A stretch of DNA of 64,000 bases from Choanephora cucurbitarum. Lineage: Eukaryota > Mucoromycota > Mucoromycetes > Mucorales > Choanephoraceae. Positions 1 through 13,597 of this stretch are shown here, in pieces. The DNA is taken from positions 1 through 64,000 of the forward strand of contig JAIWNI010000017.1 of the NCBI GenBank assembly GCA_025331435.1, read 5' to 3'. Every line of letters starts with the position of its first letter. The stretch's first letter is position 1. The notes under the pieces are model-generated. The model saw nothing but the letters and a program-made list of their open reading frames with translations. It was not told the origin of the DNA and did not search any database. The translations under genes and the position numbers were made by a program.

Positions 1-74
1 TTTGTCCCCAGCATTCTCTGCTTTTACTTGGTCGACTTTCTATATCGCGTAAGATGTGTATTTGCTTCTTTAGT

Positions 75-571
75 CTTTTTTCTACTTGTTTCTCTTTATA
101 CCCTTACCTGCTTGCAAAGAAGGAAGTCTGTCATTACATCTATGCGAAGTTGTACAAGAGGTAGTTTCACAGCACTTGCTCTGATACGCTTAAAAGTGGT
201 GTCTTTTACTTCCAGAACAAACGAGTCTCTTGCACAAGGAATATCTATAATACATGAGAGCAGCCTAGTATCAAACAAACAAACAAAAGGAAGGCTGTTT
301 GAACTGCTCTGTTTAACTCGTATACACAAGACAAAGGGACTTGCAGGTGTTCGTTTTCTTTGATTGGTTTGCCTTGTTCAACAAGGTTCACTGTCTGCAT
401 ACGCTTGGCTTTGAAGATACGGCGCACATCTTCACCCTCAACAGGCCGCTGATTGATAGAAAGAGAAGGTGTTAAATTATTTGATAAAAAATGTAGTCAG
501 AAAATCAAGCTACTTACCTGACCAAATCCAACAGATTTTGGCCCGTAATCGGTACAAGTGACCAGCTTTTC
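75..571. repeat. left arm of 497-bp inverted repeat
   Basis: This arm is the reverse complement of 1016-1512; paired positions sum to 1587. Every end I aligned matches, and translations in three frames are identical, so the arms look identical or nearly so. Identity breaks at 571/1016 and at 75/1512. Confidence 0.93.
108..571 (-). pseudogene. exon fragment of an unidentified protein gene (left arm copy)
   Basis: Exact minus-strand duplicate of the fragment at 1016-1479 with the same three exon blocks and two introns. Its upstream flank (572-727) differs from that of the right copy and is full of stops, so neither arm joins to an obvious 5' part of the gene. Confidence 0.5.
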
Positions 572-1015
572 TCTAAAATTCAACGTTGAGGTGCTCAACG
601 TAATTACGTGGGCTACAGCCTATTGAAGACTTGGTTATCAGCAAAAGATTCGAAGGGTGATTGCTATTTTACGAAACAAATACAAACCATCTTTCCCATG
701 CTTCTTCAGCTTCTCCCTTCTCCTAATTACTTAGTTAATAAGAGTTCATATAACATGGACATATTTTTTTTCCTTACAACTTCAACGCCAAATTCTGCTG
801 CGCTTCGCTTAAACATATTGTACCAGTTAGAACATTCATCTCTGGCAATAGAGTCAAGGGAGCGGATGATGTATTTGTTATTCGATTTGATATAGAATTC
901 AAAAGAAGGAGTCTTGCTGTTTTTTCGGCATTTTTCGAAGAAACGTATAAAGTTGTTGTGATGAGAAGACATTTTGCTAAGAACTTGCAAGAGCGAAAAA
1001 GCTAAACACGCATGG
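572..1015. other. spacer of the inverted repeat
   Basis: A 444-bp unique loop between the arms. It holds a minus-strand open frame (727-1029) with no recognisable motif. If both arms were transcribed in one RNA, this would be the hairpin loop. Confidence 0.6.
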
Positions 1016-1479
1016 GAAAAGCTGGTCACTTGTACCGATTACGGGCCAAAATCTGTTGGATTTGGTCAGGTAAGTAGCTTGATTTTCTGACTACATTTTT
1101 TATCAAATAATTTAACACCTTCTCTTTCTATCAATCAGCGGCCTGTTGAGGGTGAAGATGTGCGCCGTATCTTCAAAGCCAAGCGTATGCAGACAGTGAA
1201 CCTTGTTGAACAAGGCAAACCAATCAAAGAAAACGAACACCTGCAAGTCCCTTTGTCTTGTGTATACGAGTTAAACAGAGCAGTTCAAACAGCCTTCCTT
1301 TTGTTTGTTTGTTTGATACTAGGCTGCTCTCATGTATTATAGATATTCCTTGTGCAAGAGACTCGTTTGTTCTGGAAGTAAAAGACACCACTTTTAAGCG
1401 TATCAGAGCAAGTGCTGTGAAACTACCTCTTGTACAACTTCGCATAGATGTAATGACAGACTTCCTTCTTTGCAAGCAG
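1016..1479 (+). pseudogene. exon fragment of an unidentified protein gene (right arm copy)
   Basis: Three exon-like blocks with correct splice signals are visible: an open block ending at 1069, an intron 1070-1138 (GTAAGT to TCAG), a second block from 1139 to about 1257, an intron ending TATAG near 1343, and a third block ending at 1479 before GTAAGG. The encoded peptide contains RPVEGEDVRRIFKAKRM and, after the second intron, IPCARDSFVLEVKDTTFKR. I do not recognise the family. No start codon or gene end is present within the arm, so this is a fragment of a larger gene. The same coding piece lies in the left arm on the opposite strand. Confidence 0.55.
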
Positions 1480-1512
1480 GTAAGGGTATAAAGAGAAACA
1501 AGTAGAAAAAAG
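1016..1512. repeat. right arm of 497-bp inverted repeat
   Basis: Mirror copy of 75-571. The arm ends inside what looks like an intron (after the donor at 1480) at its outer edge and inside an exon at its inner edge, so the repeat boundaries do not follow gene boundaries. Confidence 0.93.
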
Positions 1513-1891
1513 AAGCTGAACACCACAAAGAAATTTAAATTAATGCTTGAAAATTAACTCAGACAAAGAGGGCAGATAAAACCTTTGTACTTCCTCAAAA
1601 TCAATAGTCCTTTCCTCTCCTTTTGTAATGCATCCTATTTACTTTCTTTTTGGTTTCTGTAAAATAAAAGGAATCCTTTGTGTGTGAGTGGATTCATTTC
1701 TCTTCTGTCTAAGATGTCTTATAATTTAGATGGCATGTGTGTGTGTCTGAGAAAGAGTTGATAAATGCTAAAGGACAAACGTTATTTTCTACTTTGGCCA
1801 ATCATTCTCTTTCCTTTTTTCCTACTTTTCGCTATTCATATTTGAAATCTCCACATTTATTTCTTCTCCACAGTTTTTCGTTTAGCATAAA
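1513..1891. other. intergenic region upstream of the 5-oxoprolinase gene
   Basis: About 380 bp of T/C-rich sequence with no coding signal. It presumably contains the promoter and leader of the gene starting at 1892; no single element stands out. Confidence 0.5.
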
Positions 1892-4800
1892 ATGGCGTTG
1901 CAAGAGAATCGTCTTACAATCTGTATTGATAGAGGTGGCACATTCACTGACTGTATAGGGTTTATGGGGAAGCCTGGAGACAACCATTATCGCGAATTTG
2001 TGGTCAAGTTGCTTTCAGAGGATCCTGCCAACTATAAGGACGCACCGACTGAAGGTATTCGACGTATTGTTGAGATGGCTACGGGTCAGTCTTGCCCAAG
2101 AACTAAGCCTGTACCTACAAACATGATTGGTAAAAAAAAAGAAAAAACGCGAAGAAACTTATAGAGCCAGCATCTAATGGCTTCAATAGAGAGTGTCCGT
2201 ATGGGCACAACCGTGGCTACAAATGCATTATTGGAAAGAAAGGGTCAAAAGAATGTATTGTTGATCACAAAAGGATTTGGCGATCTTTTAACGATTGGTA
2301 AGCTTTAGTTGTATTCTTGAAAAGCAATACCAGCAAAATCACTAACAGCAAAAAAAAAGGTAATCAATCAAGGCCCAAGATATTTGATCTTTCTATTGAA
2401 AAGCCAGATGTCTTGTACAGAAAAGTGGTGGAAGTAGACGAACGGTAAATTAAAACAATGCATTGTCTTCTGCATTTGAAATATTGACCAATCAAATCTA
2501 GTATTATGCTCTTAAATTCTGTAGCTGCCTCCACAGTGATTGATCCTAACTCAGTTTCTGATGTTCACCAAGGTATCTCAGGCGAATATATTAGAATCCT
2601 CAAAAAGCCAGGTAAAACAACTTGTGCGTTTCTATCATTGCTTCTCTTTGTTAAGTTTTATATTATAGACTTGTCTGTATTGAAGACTCAATTGAGATCA
2701 CTTCATAAAGAAGGATATCGTAGTATTGCTATTTGTTTAATGCATGCCTATACATACCCAGAACATGAAAAGCAAATTGGTCAGCTTGCTGAATCTGTTG
2801 GCTTTGATCACGTCTCTTTATCACATCAAATTATGCCCATGATTAAGATTGTACCCCGTGGTACATCTACGACGGCCGATGCTTACTTGACACCCTGTAT
2901 TCAGAATTATATACGAGGCTTTGTGTCTGGTTTCGATGATGGCTTTGAATCAGGCAGAACGCAATTGCAGTTTATGCAAAGTGACGGTGGTCTCGTGCCT
3001 GTCACCCATTTCTCTGGTTTTCGTGCTATTCTCTCAGGCCCTGCAGGTGGTGTCGTAGGCTACGCCTTGACCACCTTTCATTCAGAGCAGAAGTCGCCTG
3101 TGATTGGCTTCGATATGGGTGGTACCAGTACTGATGTTTCCCGATTTGATGGCCATTTTGAACATGTATTTGAAACAACTACGGCAGGTGTTACCATTCA
3201 GGCACCTCAATTAGATATTCATACTGTAGCTGCTGGTGGTGGATCCATGCTGTTTTTTAAAAATGGGATGTTTGCAGTGGGTCCTGAGGTATACATATAT
3301 ATGTCTACGTATTGGTCTTTCAGAAGTATTTATATTTTTTTTATACTTTTATAGAGTGCAGGTGCCCATCCAGGTCCTGCTTGTTATCGAAAAGGAGGTC
3401 CTTTAGCTGTTTCTGATGCCAATCTGTTCTTAGGCCGTCTTCTACCTAATTATTTTCCTAAAATCTTTGGTCCTAACGAAGATCAACCTTTGGATTATGA
3501 CATTGTACATCAAAAGTTTGCTACTCTAGCTCAAGAAATCAACAAGGCATCCAAAGAAGAAAAGAGTTTAGATGAAATTGCTTATGGATTTATCAAGGTG
3601 GCCAATGAGACCATGTGCCGTCCTATTCGTGCCTTAACAGAAGCAAAAGGTCATGATGCCAGTAATCATACTCTGGCTGTCTTTGGTGGTGCTGGTGGTC
3701 AGCATGCATGTGGTATCGCTCGTAACTTGGGCATTCGAAAAATTGTGCTCTATCGTCATAGCTCTATCTTATCTGCTTTCGGATTAGCCTTGGCTAATGT
3801 TGTTCATGAAGTACAAGAACCCTCAGTTGAAAAACTAGATAGCTCAAGTTTACTTCAGCTGCAAGAGCGCGTTCAACAATTAAAGAAGACATGTGTAGAG
3901 GAACTTGTTCAACAAGGATTCGCAAAGCCAGAAACGGAAGTTTATTTGAATTTGCGATATGAAGGCACAGACTGCGCTCTTATGACATTGCAGCCCTCCG
4001 AAGACAACTGGGACTTTGAGAGTGCATTTGAAACCGTGTATGCCCAGGAATTTGGATTTCTCTTGAAGGGACGTGCTATTTTGGTGGATGATATTCGTGT
4101 GCGCGGTATTGGTAAAACAAGAGAACATGAACAGGATCAATTGACCCCAGAACGAGAGATGAAGGAACTCCAACAGTCGAATCAGATCAGAGATGTAGAA
4201 CAGAGTCAGTGTGATAGTATGGCTTCCGTATACTTTGAAGAGACAGGACGGGTTGATGCGCCTGTGTACCGTCTTGATAGTTTGTCCACTGGTAGCCAGA
4301 TCACAGGTCCTGCCATCATCATTGATGCTACTGCCACGGTCATCATTGAGCCTTCTTGTAATGCATTGATTACACAGAACCATATTACTATCTTGGTTGA
4401 TCGGGGCGAAAAGAAGCGTGTTACAACAGCCTTAGAGCCAATTCAGCTCTCTATCTTTTCACATCGATTCATGAGTATTGCAGAACAAATGGGCAGAACT
4501 TTGCAGAAGACAGCCATCTCAACCAATATTAAAGAAAGACTCGGTAAGTCGAATTTGTTCTAATTTACAATCACTTGACTTATCAAGACTACTCGATTTT
4601 GTTCAAAGATTTTTCTTGCGCCTTATTTGGGCCTGATGGTGGTCTAGTAGCCAATGCGCCTCATATTCCTGTTCACTTAGGCTCATTAAGCCATGCTGTG
4701 ATTTATCAGCTGAATTTCTATAAGGGCCAGTTGTTTGAAGGCGATGTCATTATGACCAACCATCCACAAGCAGGAGGCTCTCATTTACCAGGTAAACGAC

Positions 4801-6233
4801 AATCAAATTCTATAGGCAAAGTCGATATTAATAAATATGGTAGATATTACTATCATAACGCCTGTCTTCAATGAGGGCGAGATCGTCTTTTTCGTAGCCT
4901 CTAGAGGACATCATGCTGATATAGGCGGTATTTCACCAGGTTCAATGCCTCCTCATTCCAAAGAGCTCTACCAAGAAGGCGCGGCCATTAAATCTTTCAA
5001 AATTGTATCGAAAGGTCAGTTTGATCAAAAGGGATTGGAAGAGCATCTCTGCACTATTCCAAGCTCTTATCCTGAATGTTCAGGATCACGCGCTTTCCGT
5101 GACAATCTTTCAGGTAAAGCTTGCTGTTTTTTTGTCTTGAAGGATACTTATTGTATTATGTGTTTTTATTTCTAGACTTAAAAGCTCAGATTGCAGCTAA
5201 CCAGAAGGGTATCCAACTAGTCAAAGCTTTGATCCACGAATACTCTTTGGAAGTTGTGCAGGCCTACATGATGCATATTCGTCGTAATGCTTCTGAAGCA
5301 GTCAAATCTCTCTTGAAGACTGTAGCTCATGAGCGCCAAAACCAAGATTTGGTGGCTACAGACTATATGGACGATGGCACACCTATTCATTTGCGTGTTT
5401 CTATCGATCCTGAACACGGTACCGCTGTCTTTGACTTTGAAGGCACAGGTCCTGAAGTCTATGGTAATACAAACGCACCTGAAAGTGTCTGTCACTCAGC
5501 TATTATCTATTCAATTCGTTGTCTTGTCAACCAAGACATTCCATTAAATTCGGGTTGTCTGGAGCCAATTGAAATCAAAATCCCTAAACACTCTATTCTC
5601 AATCCATCTGAGCAATGTGCTGTAGTAGGTGGCAATGTACTTACCAGTCAGCGTTTAGTTGATGTAGCCCTCAAGGCGTTTGAAGCCTGTGCAGCCAGTC
5701 AAGGATGCTGCAACAACCTGACGTTTGGCAAAGGTGGAAAGGACAGCAAGAGTGGCGAGCAAAAACCAGGATGGGGATATTACGAGACTATTGCGGGCGG
5801 TAGTGGTGCAGGACCCTCATGGCATGGACAGAGTGGTGTTCATACACACATGACAAACACGCGCATCACCGATCCTGAAATCCTTGAGCGTCGATACCCT
5901 GTCATGTTGCATCAGTTTGCCTTACGTCAAGGTTCAGGTGGATCAGGTCAATACCGAGGCGGTGATGGTGTCATTCGTGAAATTGAGTTTTTAGAAGATG
6001 ACATTCAAGTCTCTATCTTATCAGAACGACGTGTCTATAGCCCCTATGGTCTTGCTGGTGGTCAAGATGGTCAAAAAGGCTTAAACATTTGGGTTCGACA
6101 CGACCGTAAAGACAAACATGCTGTTCAGCAGTTGAATATGACTGGCAAGAATTCAGCTCCATTTAGTCGTGGCGATCGCATCATTATTCAAACGCCTGGA
6201 GGAGGAGGCTATGGTGCACCATCGAATAAGTAA
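1892..6233 (+). CDS. 5-oxoprolinase (ATP-hydrolysing), 9 exons
   Basis: Converts 5-oxo-L-proline to glutamate with ATP in the cytosol, the salvage step of the gamma-glutamyl (glutathione) cycle. Exons: 1892-2129, 2190-2297, 2360-2444, 2502-2611, 2669-3288, 3355-4543, 4609-4791, 4844-5113 and 5176-6233. They join in frame to 1286 residues, the normal full length for the family (about 1290). The hydantoinase A-type half opens with DRGGTFTD (phosphate-binding) and carries [16 protein letters not shown] and [12 protein letters not shown]. The hydantoinase B half begins near [13 protein letters not shown] and ends with PGGGGYG. All junctions restore conserved residues: the first intron, for example, splits the GAG codon before SVRMGTT and has a CTAAT branch site. 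The gene is complete and ends 35 bp from the convergent haem gene. Alternatives such as N-methylhydantoinase are less likely because both halves are fused. Confidence 0.96.
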
Positions 6234-6268
6234 ATAAAGAAAAAAAAACAACTTTTTATTGCTACTCT

Positions 6269-7708
6269 TTAATCAAGAGGAATCCAATCTCTGGGATTCT
6301 TCAAGACTTCTTCTAAATCTTGTTCGTGTGATCCTTCTTCTACTTCTTTCATATATTCCCAACGAGCTGTCAAAGGTAGTGACATCAAAATAGCTTCAAT
6401 ACGAGCACCTGGTGTCTGTAAGCCAAATTTGGTGCCTCGGTCCCAAACCAAATTGAATTCAACATAACGTCCACGACGCAACTGTTGCCATTCCTTCATT
6501 TCTGGGGTGTACTTCATGTTCATACGCTTCTTCATGATAGGGATATAAGATGTAGTAAACCTGTTACCCATTTCTTTAATAAAGCCGAAAATCTCTTCAG
6601 CAGGCTTATCATCTAGATCATCAAAGAAAATGCCACCAATACCACGAGCCTCACCTCGATGCTTGATAAAGAAGTACTTATCACACCATTGCTTAAACTG
6701 GCCATAATACTTTTTATCGTATTTATCACAACCATCCTTTAAGACTTGATGGAAATGGATTGCATCATCTTCAAAGAGGTATGCAGGTGTCAAATCAGAG
6801 CCACCACCAAACCACCACATCTTGGGTGTACCATCAGGGTTCTCAATTTCAAAATAACGATAGTTTAGATGGACTGTAGGCGCATTGGGGTTATGTGGGT
6901 GCATAACGAGCGAAATGCCTGCTGCAAAGAAAGGAACAGGGCCATCTGCACTGATGTCTTTGCCTCGATCATGACGCATTTGCTCTACAGCAGCTTTAGG
7001 TAGCTGGCCATAGACAATGGATACACCAACACCTGCCTTTTCAAACACGTTACCATCCTGAAGAACACAAGTGATGCCTTCACCACCTTCAGTACGCTCC
7101 CATGCTGTACGTGCAAATTGCTTTCCATCCAATTGTTCAATTTCGTTCACAATACGGTTCTGAAGGCCCTTGACAAAAGCTTCCATTCGAAGACGCATAG
7201 GATCTCGATCAGTGATGGGACCCTCTGCTCTCTGGTAAAGCTGTTTAGTCTTTCTCTTTCCATGTTATTTACTTATTGAACTTACGCGTTGCTTATCGTC
7301 AGAAATAGCATCACAGTAAACCTAACAGATTTAGAAAAAAAGGTCAATAAATAACTTTTGCGAGATCATATAGTTTGCTCTTTTCTTTTTTTACTTGAGA
7401 AGTGTTCCATGCAAGCCATAAAGCAGCACTGGTGACTGTTGCAGCACCTAAAAGAAGAGATGTTGTCTTTCTTTGTTCGTTATTGGCAATACCACTTCTT
7501 AAGGTAGCCAAATTACGGTGACTTAAGGGACTGGAGAATAAAGAATAAGTTATATATGGCGTTTCAACATGGCCTACTTATACTATACATTGTAGGAAGG
7601 CGACGGAAGAGGCGAGTCGACCGAACAACTAACAAGCTAAGTGAATAAGAAAACAGACCCTAAGTTGCTTCCCTTATATTTCTTACAAGTTGACTTGCTT
7701 CGGAACAT
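6269..7708 (-). CDS. coproporphyrinogen III oxidase (aerobic)
   Basis: Decarboxylates coproporphyrinogen III to protoporphyrinogen IX with oxygen, the sixth enzyme of haem synthesis. The last exon (6269-7240) holds nearly the whole catalytic domain, with WWFGGGSDLTPAY, the HRGEARGIGG loop and the YVEFNLVWDRGTKFGL signature. Upstream exons inferred from splice sites are 7286-7321 (12 codons), 7395-7530, 7589-7628 and 7687-7708. Together they give about 401 residues. The N-terminus is rich in Arg/Ser with a short hydrophobic stretch (LLLGAATVTSAALWLAW), as expected for a mitochondrial presequence. The ATG at 7708 and the two smallest 5' exons are tentative; the rest is firm. The gene is divergent from the FHA kinase. 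Confidence 0.93.
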
Positions 7709-8747
7709 GGTGAAATCTCGCTGAGAGAAAGTGTGAAAAGAAATCTGCAGTTGAAAGAAAAATGCAAATTTTATCGGACCATTCTACCTGGGTATGTGTG
7801 TGATAGGACAGGGTGATACAGTCCCATTATGTGGATCCTCTTTGACACACAAGATATCTGATACATAGGGGGGAAGGACGTATGCTCTTGAGTGAATGTG
7901 TTACTTAACAAGTGCAATTCGACGTACAGACAGCTATATTCGTTTTTGCTTTCATTTACATATTTCTATAGTACATTGGGCTACACTGATGCATTGTTTA
8001 GCGATATGCTTTCTGATTGCGAATTGTTGTATAATTGGAGTATACGAATTAGATGCCCTTTTCTTCTTATTGTCTTTTCTAGAAAGGCAAGCTATTTGCA
8101 ACTGATATAAACGTGCTGGAAACACTAGATACTGACAGGCAAGTTATCCGCTAGTTGGCATAGTGAAAACAGATATCTTGGACTTGATCGAAATAGTATC
8201 TATGTTTAGCACTAGTGATTTCGGGGCTTATCTCGTTCAGTTTGTCTTTGCAGTAAAATGCTATGTTTGGTTCCAAAGATTTGCATAAACATTCGGAAAA
8301 TGAAAGAGAAATCAGAAGGTGTAGTGCAAAGGAACGATGTTGTTACACAATTGCTTCGAGAAAGACAGAATTAGTACTGATGTTAATAGAGTGCGCTTGT
8401 TGTTCTTTAGAAACAATGTCTTTTGTCTCTTGAATTAAAGAAAAAGTCCAGTCGAATTGATCCTTTTTAGGCTTTTTCCCTTTTTTATAAGTTCAAGAAA
8501 AACAATTGAAACAGTTACGCTTCGTGATTGGTCAATACTGAAGCTATTTGAGTTTAAATAATTTGTTTGAAAGTCAAATCGACCTGTCTATTTTTTTTAT
8601 AACCAAGATATTTCGCCCTTCCTCTTTTGAATCTTTCTATCTCTCTCTCTCTCTTTTCTTTGTTTACCCTTCTGTTTTTCTATCTTCATCTTATAAGCCT
8701 CTCTCTTATAAAAAAAAGAAACCAAGCAAACAAGACCGTACCTTCTT
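7709..8747. other. divergent intergenic region (haem gene / checkpoint kinase)
   Basis: About 1 kb with several unremarkable short open frames near 7890-8110. It must contain both promoters. Close to the kinase it becomes pyrimidine-rich. No RNA gene or repeat was seen. Confidence 0.5.
8629..8663 (+). promoter_or_regulatory. CT-rich tract in the kinase leader
   Basis: A run of TCTCTC repeats about 90 bp before the kinase ATG at 8748. Pyrimidine tracts of this kind commonly mark core promoters or transcription starts in filamentous fungi; the role here is inferred from position only. Confidence 0.35.
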
Positions 8748-11115
<2,368 letters not shown>

Positions 11116-11330
11116 TTTCTTTTATGAAGCCAAAATAAAGTCAACTAAGTTATTGTTTTGAGAAAAGGATATAGATGGTTTGACAGTAAAATATCTTACT
11201 GTCGTTTAGATAGTCGAAGGGAAGAAGCATCATCATCGCATCGTAATCATTTAAATCTCAGAGTTGCTTTTGTTTTTTCCTCTTTTCTCTTTCTTTTTCT
11301 TTTAGAACAGACTTATCTTGACAGGAGATT

Positions 11331-12770
11331 ATGACAGTAGATTCGTTCATAAACAAAACCATTAAACGTGTTGCCATTGTTGGTTGTGGTCCTGGTGGAT
11401 TGGCTGCTGCTCGAGCGCTAAAAAATGAGCAATGCTTTGATTCAATTACGATCTTTGAACGAAACAATCATACGGGTGGCACTTGGTAACTAAAAGCAAA
11501 ACATGTATTCTCATAAAAGCCTTATTCTTTACTATTTAAAATCGGATAGGAAATACTCACCTGAAAAGAACACCACACCACCTTTTCCTTCTGTCAATGC
11601 ACTTGAAGTAGATAATACACTGAGAGAGCCAGAGGTCTATTCACCTATTTATGCTAACCTCCACACCAACCTTCCTCATTCTGTAATGTGCTTCCATGAT
11701 ATTCCTTTTCCTGAAGACACACCCCTTTACCCATCTCATGCACATGTGATGGACTATTTGTCTTATGTTGCTGAACAAGAGAATATTGTGTCACTTGTTC
11801 GCTTTAGAACATTAGTGGAAAATGCGGAGTTCATAGACGAGGCATGGCATATCTCTGTCCTTGAGCTGGACACAGATCGTCGATACACTGAGAAATTTGA
11901 TGCACTCGTAGTGGCCACAGGTCACTATGCTGTACCTTACATTCCTGATTTACCTGGCCTAAAACAGATTAGCGAGAATAAGAGTATAGAGCTTGTGCAT
12001 TCACGTGAATATCGTCAACCAAATGAATATAAGAACAAGGTAAATCTACTTTGTGTAAGCACGAAATCAACTTGGCTAATAATGTCTATCAGACTGTATT
12101 TGTGATTGGCGGTGGTTCTTCAGCCAACGATATTGTCAGAGAAGTAGCTACTGTAGCCAAAAAAGTATACCAATCTATCAGAACACCTACTGAGCTCTCG
12201 CGTCAATCCATCTCGCTCAATCCTCCTAACGTACAACAGGTCGCACTTGTGAAACAGTTTAGTGATGGTGCCATCCAGCTTGAGGACAGCCAGACCATCC
12301 ATGCAGATGTCGTTATCTTTGGCACAGGCTATCTCTACAGCTTCCCCTTCTTGCCCATGGCAGCGCAGCATCTGATCAAGACAGGTCAGAAAGTGCATGC
12401 TCTGGACCATTTTATGTTCTACCAGCAGAACCCTACCCTCTGTTTCTTGGGCTTGCCTATCCGTGTAGTCCCTTTGCCACTTATGCAACGCCAGAGTGTT
12501 GTGATGGCCAGGTATTGGGCAGGCAAGATACCCATGATACCTCATGAGGGCTACAAGCAGACAGGCGGTGAAGACGACCGTCTCGAGTTCATCATGGGCG
12601 TGGATCGCGAGTTCGATTACGATGAACGACTAGGCGCATGGGCAGAGCATCATCAGGGACCTTTGGAAGAATGGCATTCGACCAACCCTGTCACAGGGAG
12701 ACTGCCTGATCACTGGAAAGAGCTCCGAAAGAACGCATTGGCATTGCGCAAACAATATTTGGGATATTAG
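11331..12770 (+). CDS. flavin-containing monooxygenase (FMO)
   Basis: FAD- and NADPH-dependent oxygenase that oxidises soft nucleophiles such as thiols and amines. Exons 11331-11485, 11550-12039 and 12093-12770 join to 440 residues. The FAD fingerprint is VAIVGCGPGGLAAARAL near the N-terminus. The FMO-type ATGHYAVPYIPDLPG motif lies mid-protein, and the second dinucleotide fold is VFVIGGGSSANDI. Length and order fit yeast-type FMO. The stop overlaps the stop of the opposite-strand SET copy by 4 nt. The last 565 bp of coding sequence lies inside an exact 1065-bp direct repeat whose second copy is at 16164. Confidence 0.92.
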
Positions 12771-13270
12771 GCGTTTATTTCATAAATGCATCGTGTACAT
12801 TGACAGTCAAAGTGATAGTTCTCAAGCAGTCGAGCACGGCGTCTCTCCACAGGCTCATGTACAATGCCATACGAGATGCATGCCTCTTGACCCTTTTCTA
12901 TTGTCCGTCTAGCAATAAACTTGATGTTTCTCTTTTCTCTTACCTTTATGACATTGGCGTCACAGGAGTGATTGAAATAGACAGCAGAGGGGTAGATGCC
13001 CCAGCCTAGCAGCTCTAGGTCGTCTGTGATTGCCCCTTCATCCTGGCTTTGTGTCTGTTTAGGCATCTCCCAGAGTCCAAAACTGTTGGCTCTTTCACGG
13101 AACAGAATGGCTCGGAACAAGGCATGTGTGACCGAAGGGATGGTTGGTGTGTTGAACAGGGGTGCTGTAAGAGCGCGCTTCAGGAAGGCATAGAGAGCTA
13201 TGACGTCCAGAACTTGGGCAGGTAGTATCTGGAGCAATAGCAGTGCTTGGTCTAAGGAAGTGGGATTGAG
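12206..13270. repeat. 1065-bp direct repeat, copy 1
   Basis: Matches 16164-17228 at a constant offset of 3958. All open frames inside are identical and no indel is present. It contains the 3' part of the FMO gene and, tail-to-tail, the 3' part of the SET gene. This copy completes FMO. Confidence 0.95.
12767..13270 (-). pseudogene. 5'-truncated copy of the SET-domain gene
   Basis: Encodes the C-terminal 168 residues of the SET protein whose complete gene is at 16725-17951, including YFNHSCDANVIKV and the post-SET Cys cluster CQCTRC. The frame continues upstream to about 13372 through 34 residues that do not match the full protein. The MYND-like N-terminal half is missing, so this is a by-product of the duplication and probably not functional. 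Confidence 0.85.
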
Positions 13271-13597
13271 TTTGGGTGGCAATAAGATGCGAGAATATTT
13301 ATAATCTACCGTAAAAAACCTTTTAGTTTTTTTATAGTGATAAGAAACGATTGCCAAGTGGGTACGGCTCATGCCTCACCACTATTATTATCATAACTTG
13401 CTTCAGTTGATAATGTATTTATAGGCTCTCATATCACACCCTCTACTCAACCAGCCAAGAGTCAATCAAAAAGAGTTATAATCATTGGGGACAAAAACGA
13501 AGCTTAAAGGGATAAAAAGACGTTTGCCCACCTACAATTGAAGTGTATGAATTTGAATATATGTGCAGTTTATTAAACTAGAAATTAACGAGTATGA

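Noticed and set aside
28..363. 111-codon plus-strand open frame in the left repeat arm
   Set aside because: It starts at a TTG and is the antisense shadow of the exon fragment on the minus strand.
727..1029. Minus-strand 100-codon open frame in the spacer of the inverted repeat
   Set aside because: No start context, no motif, and it ends inside the repeat arm; possibly part of the captured gene, but unsupported.
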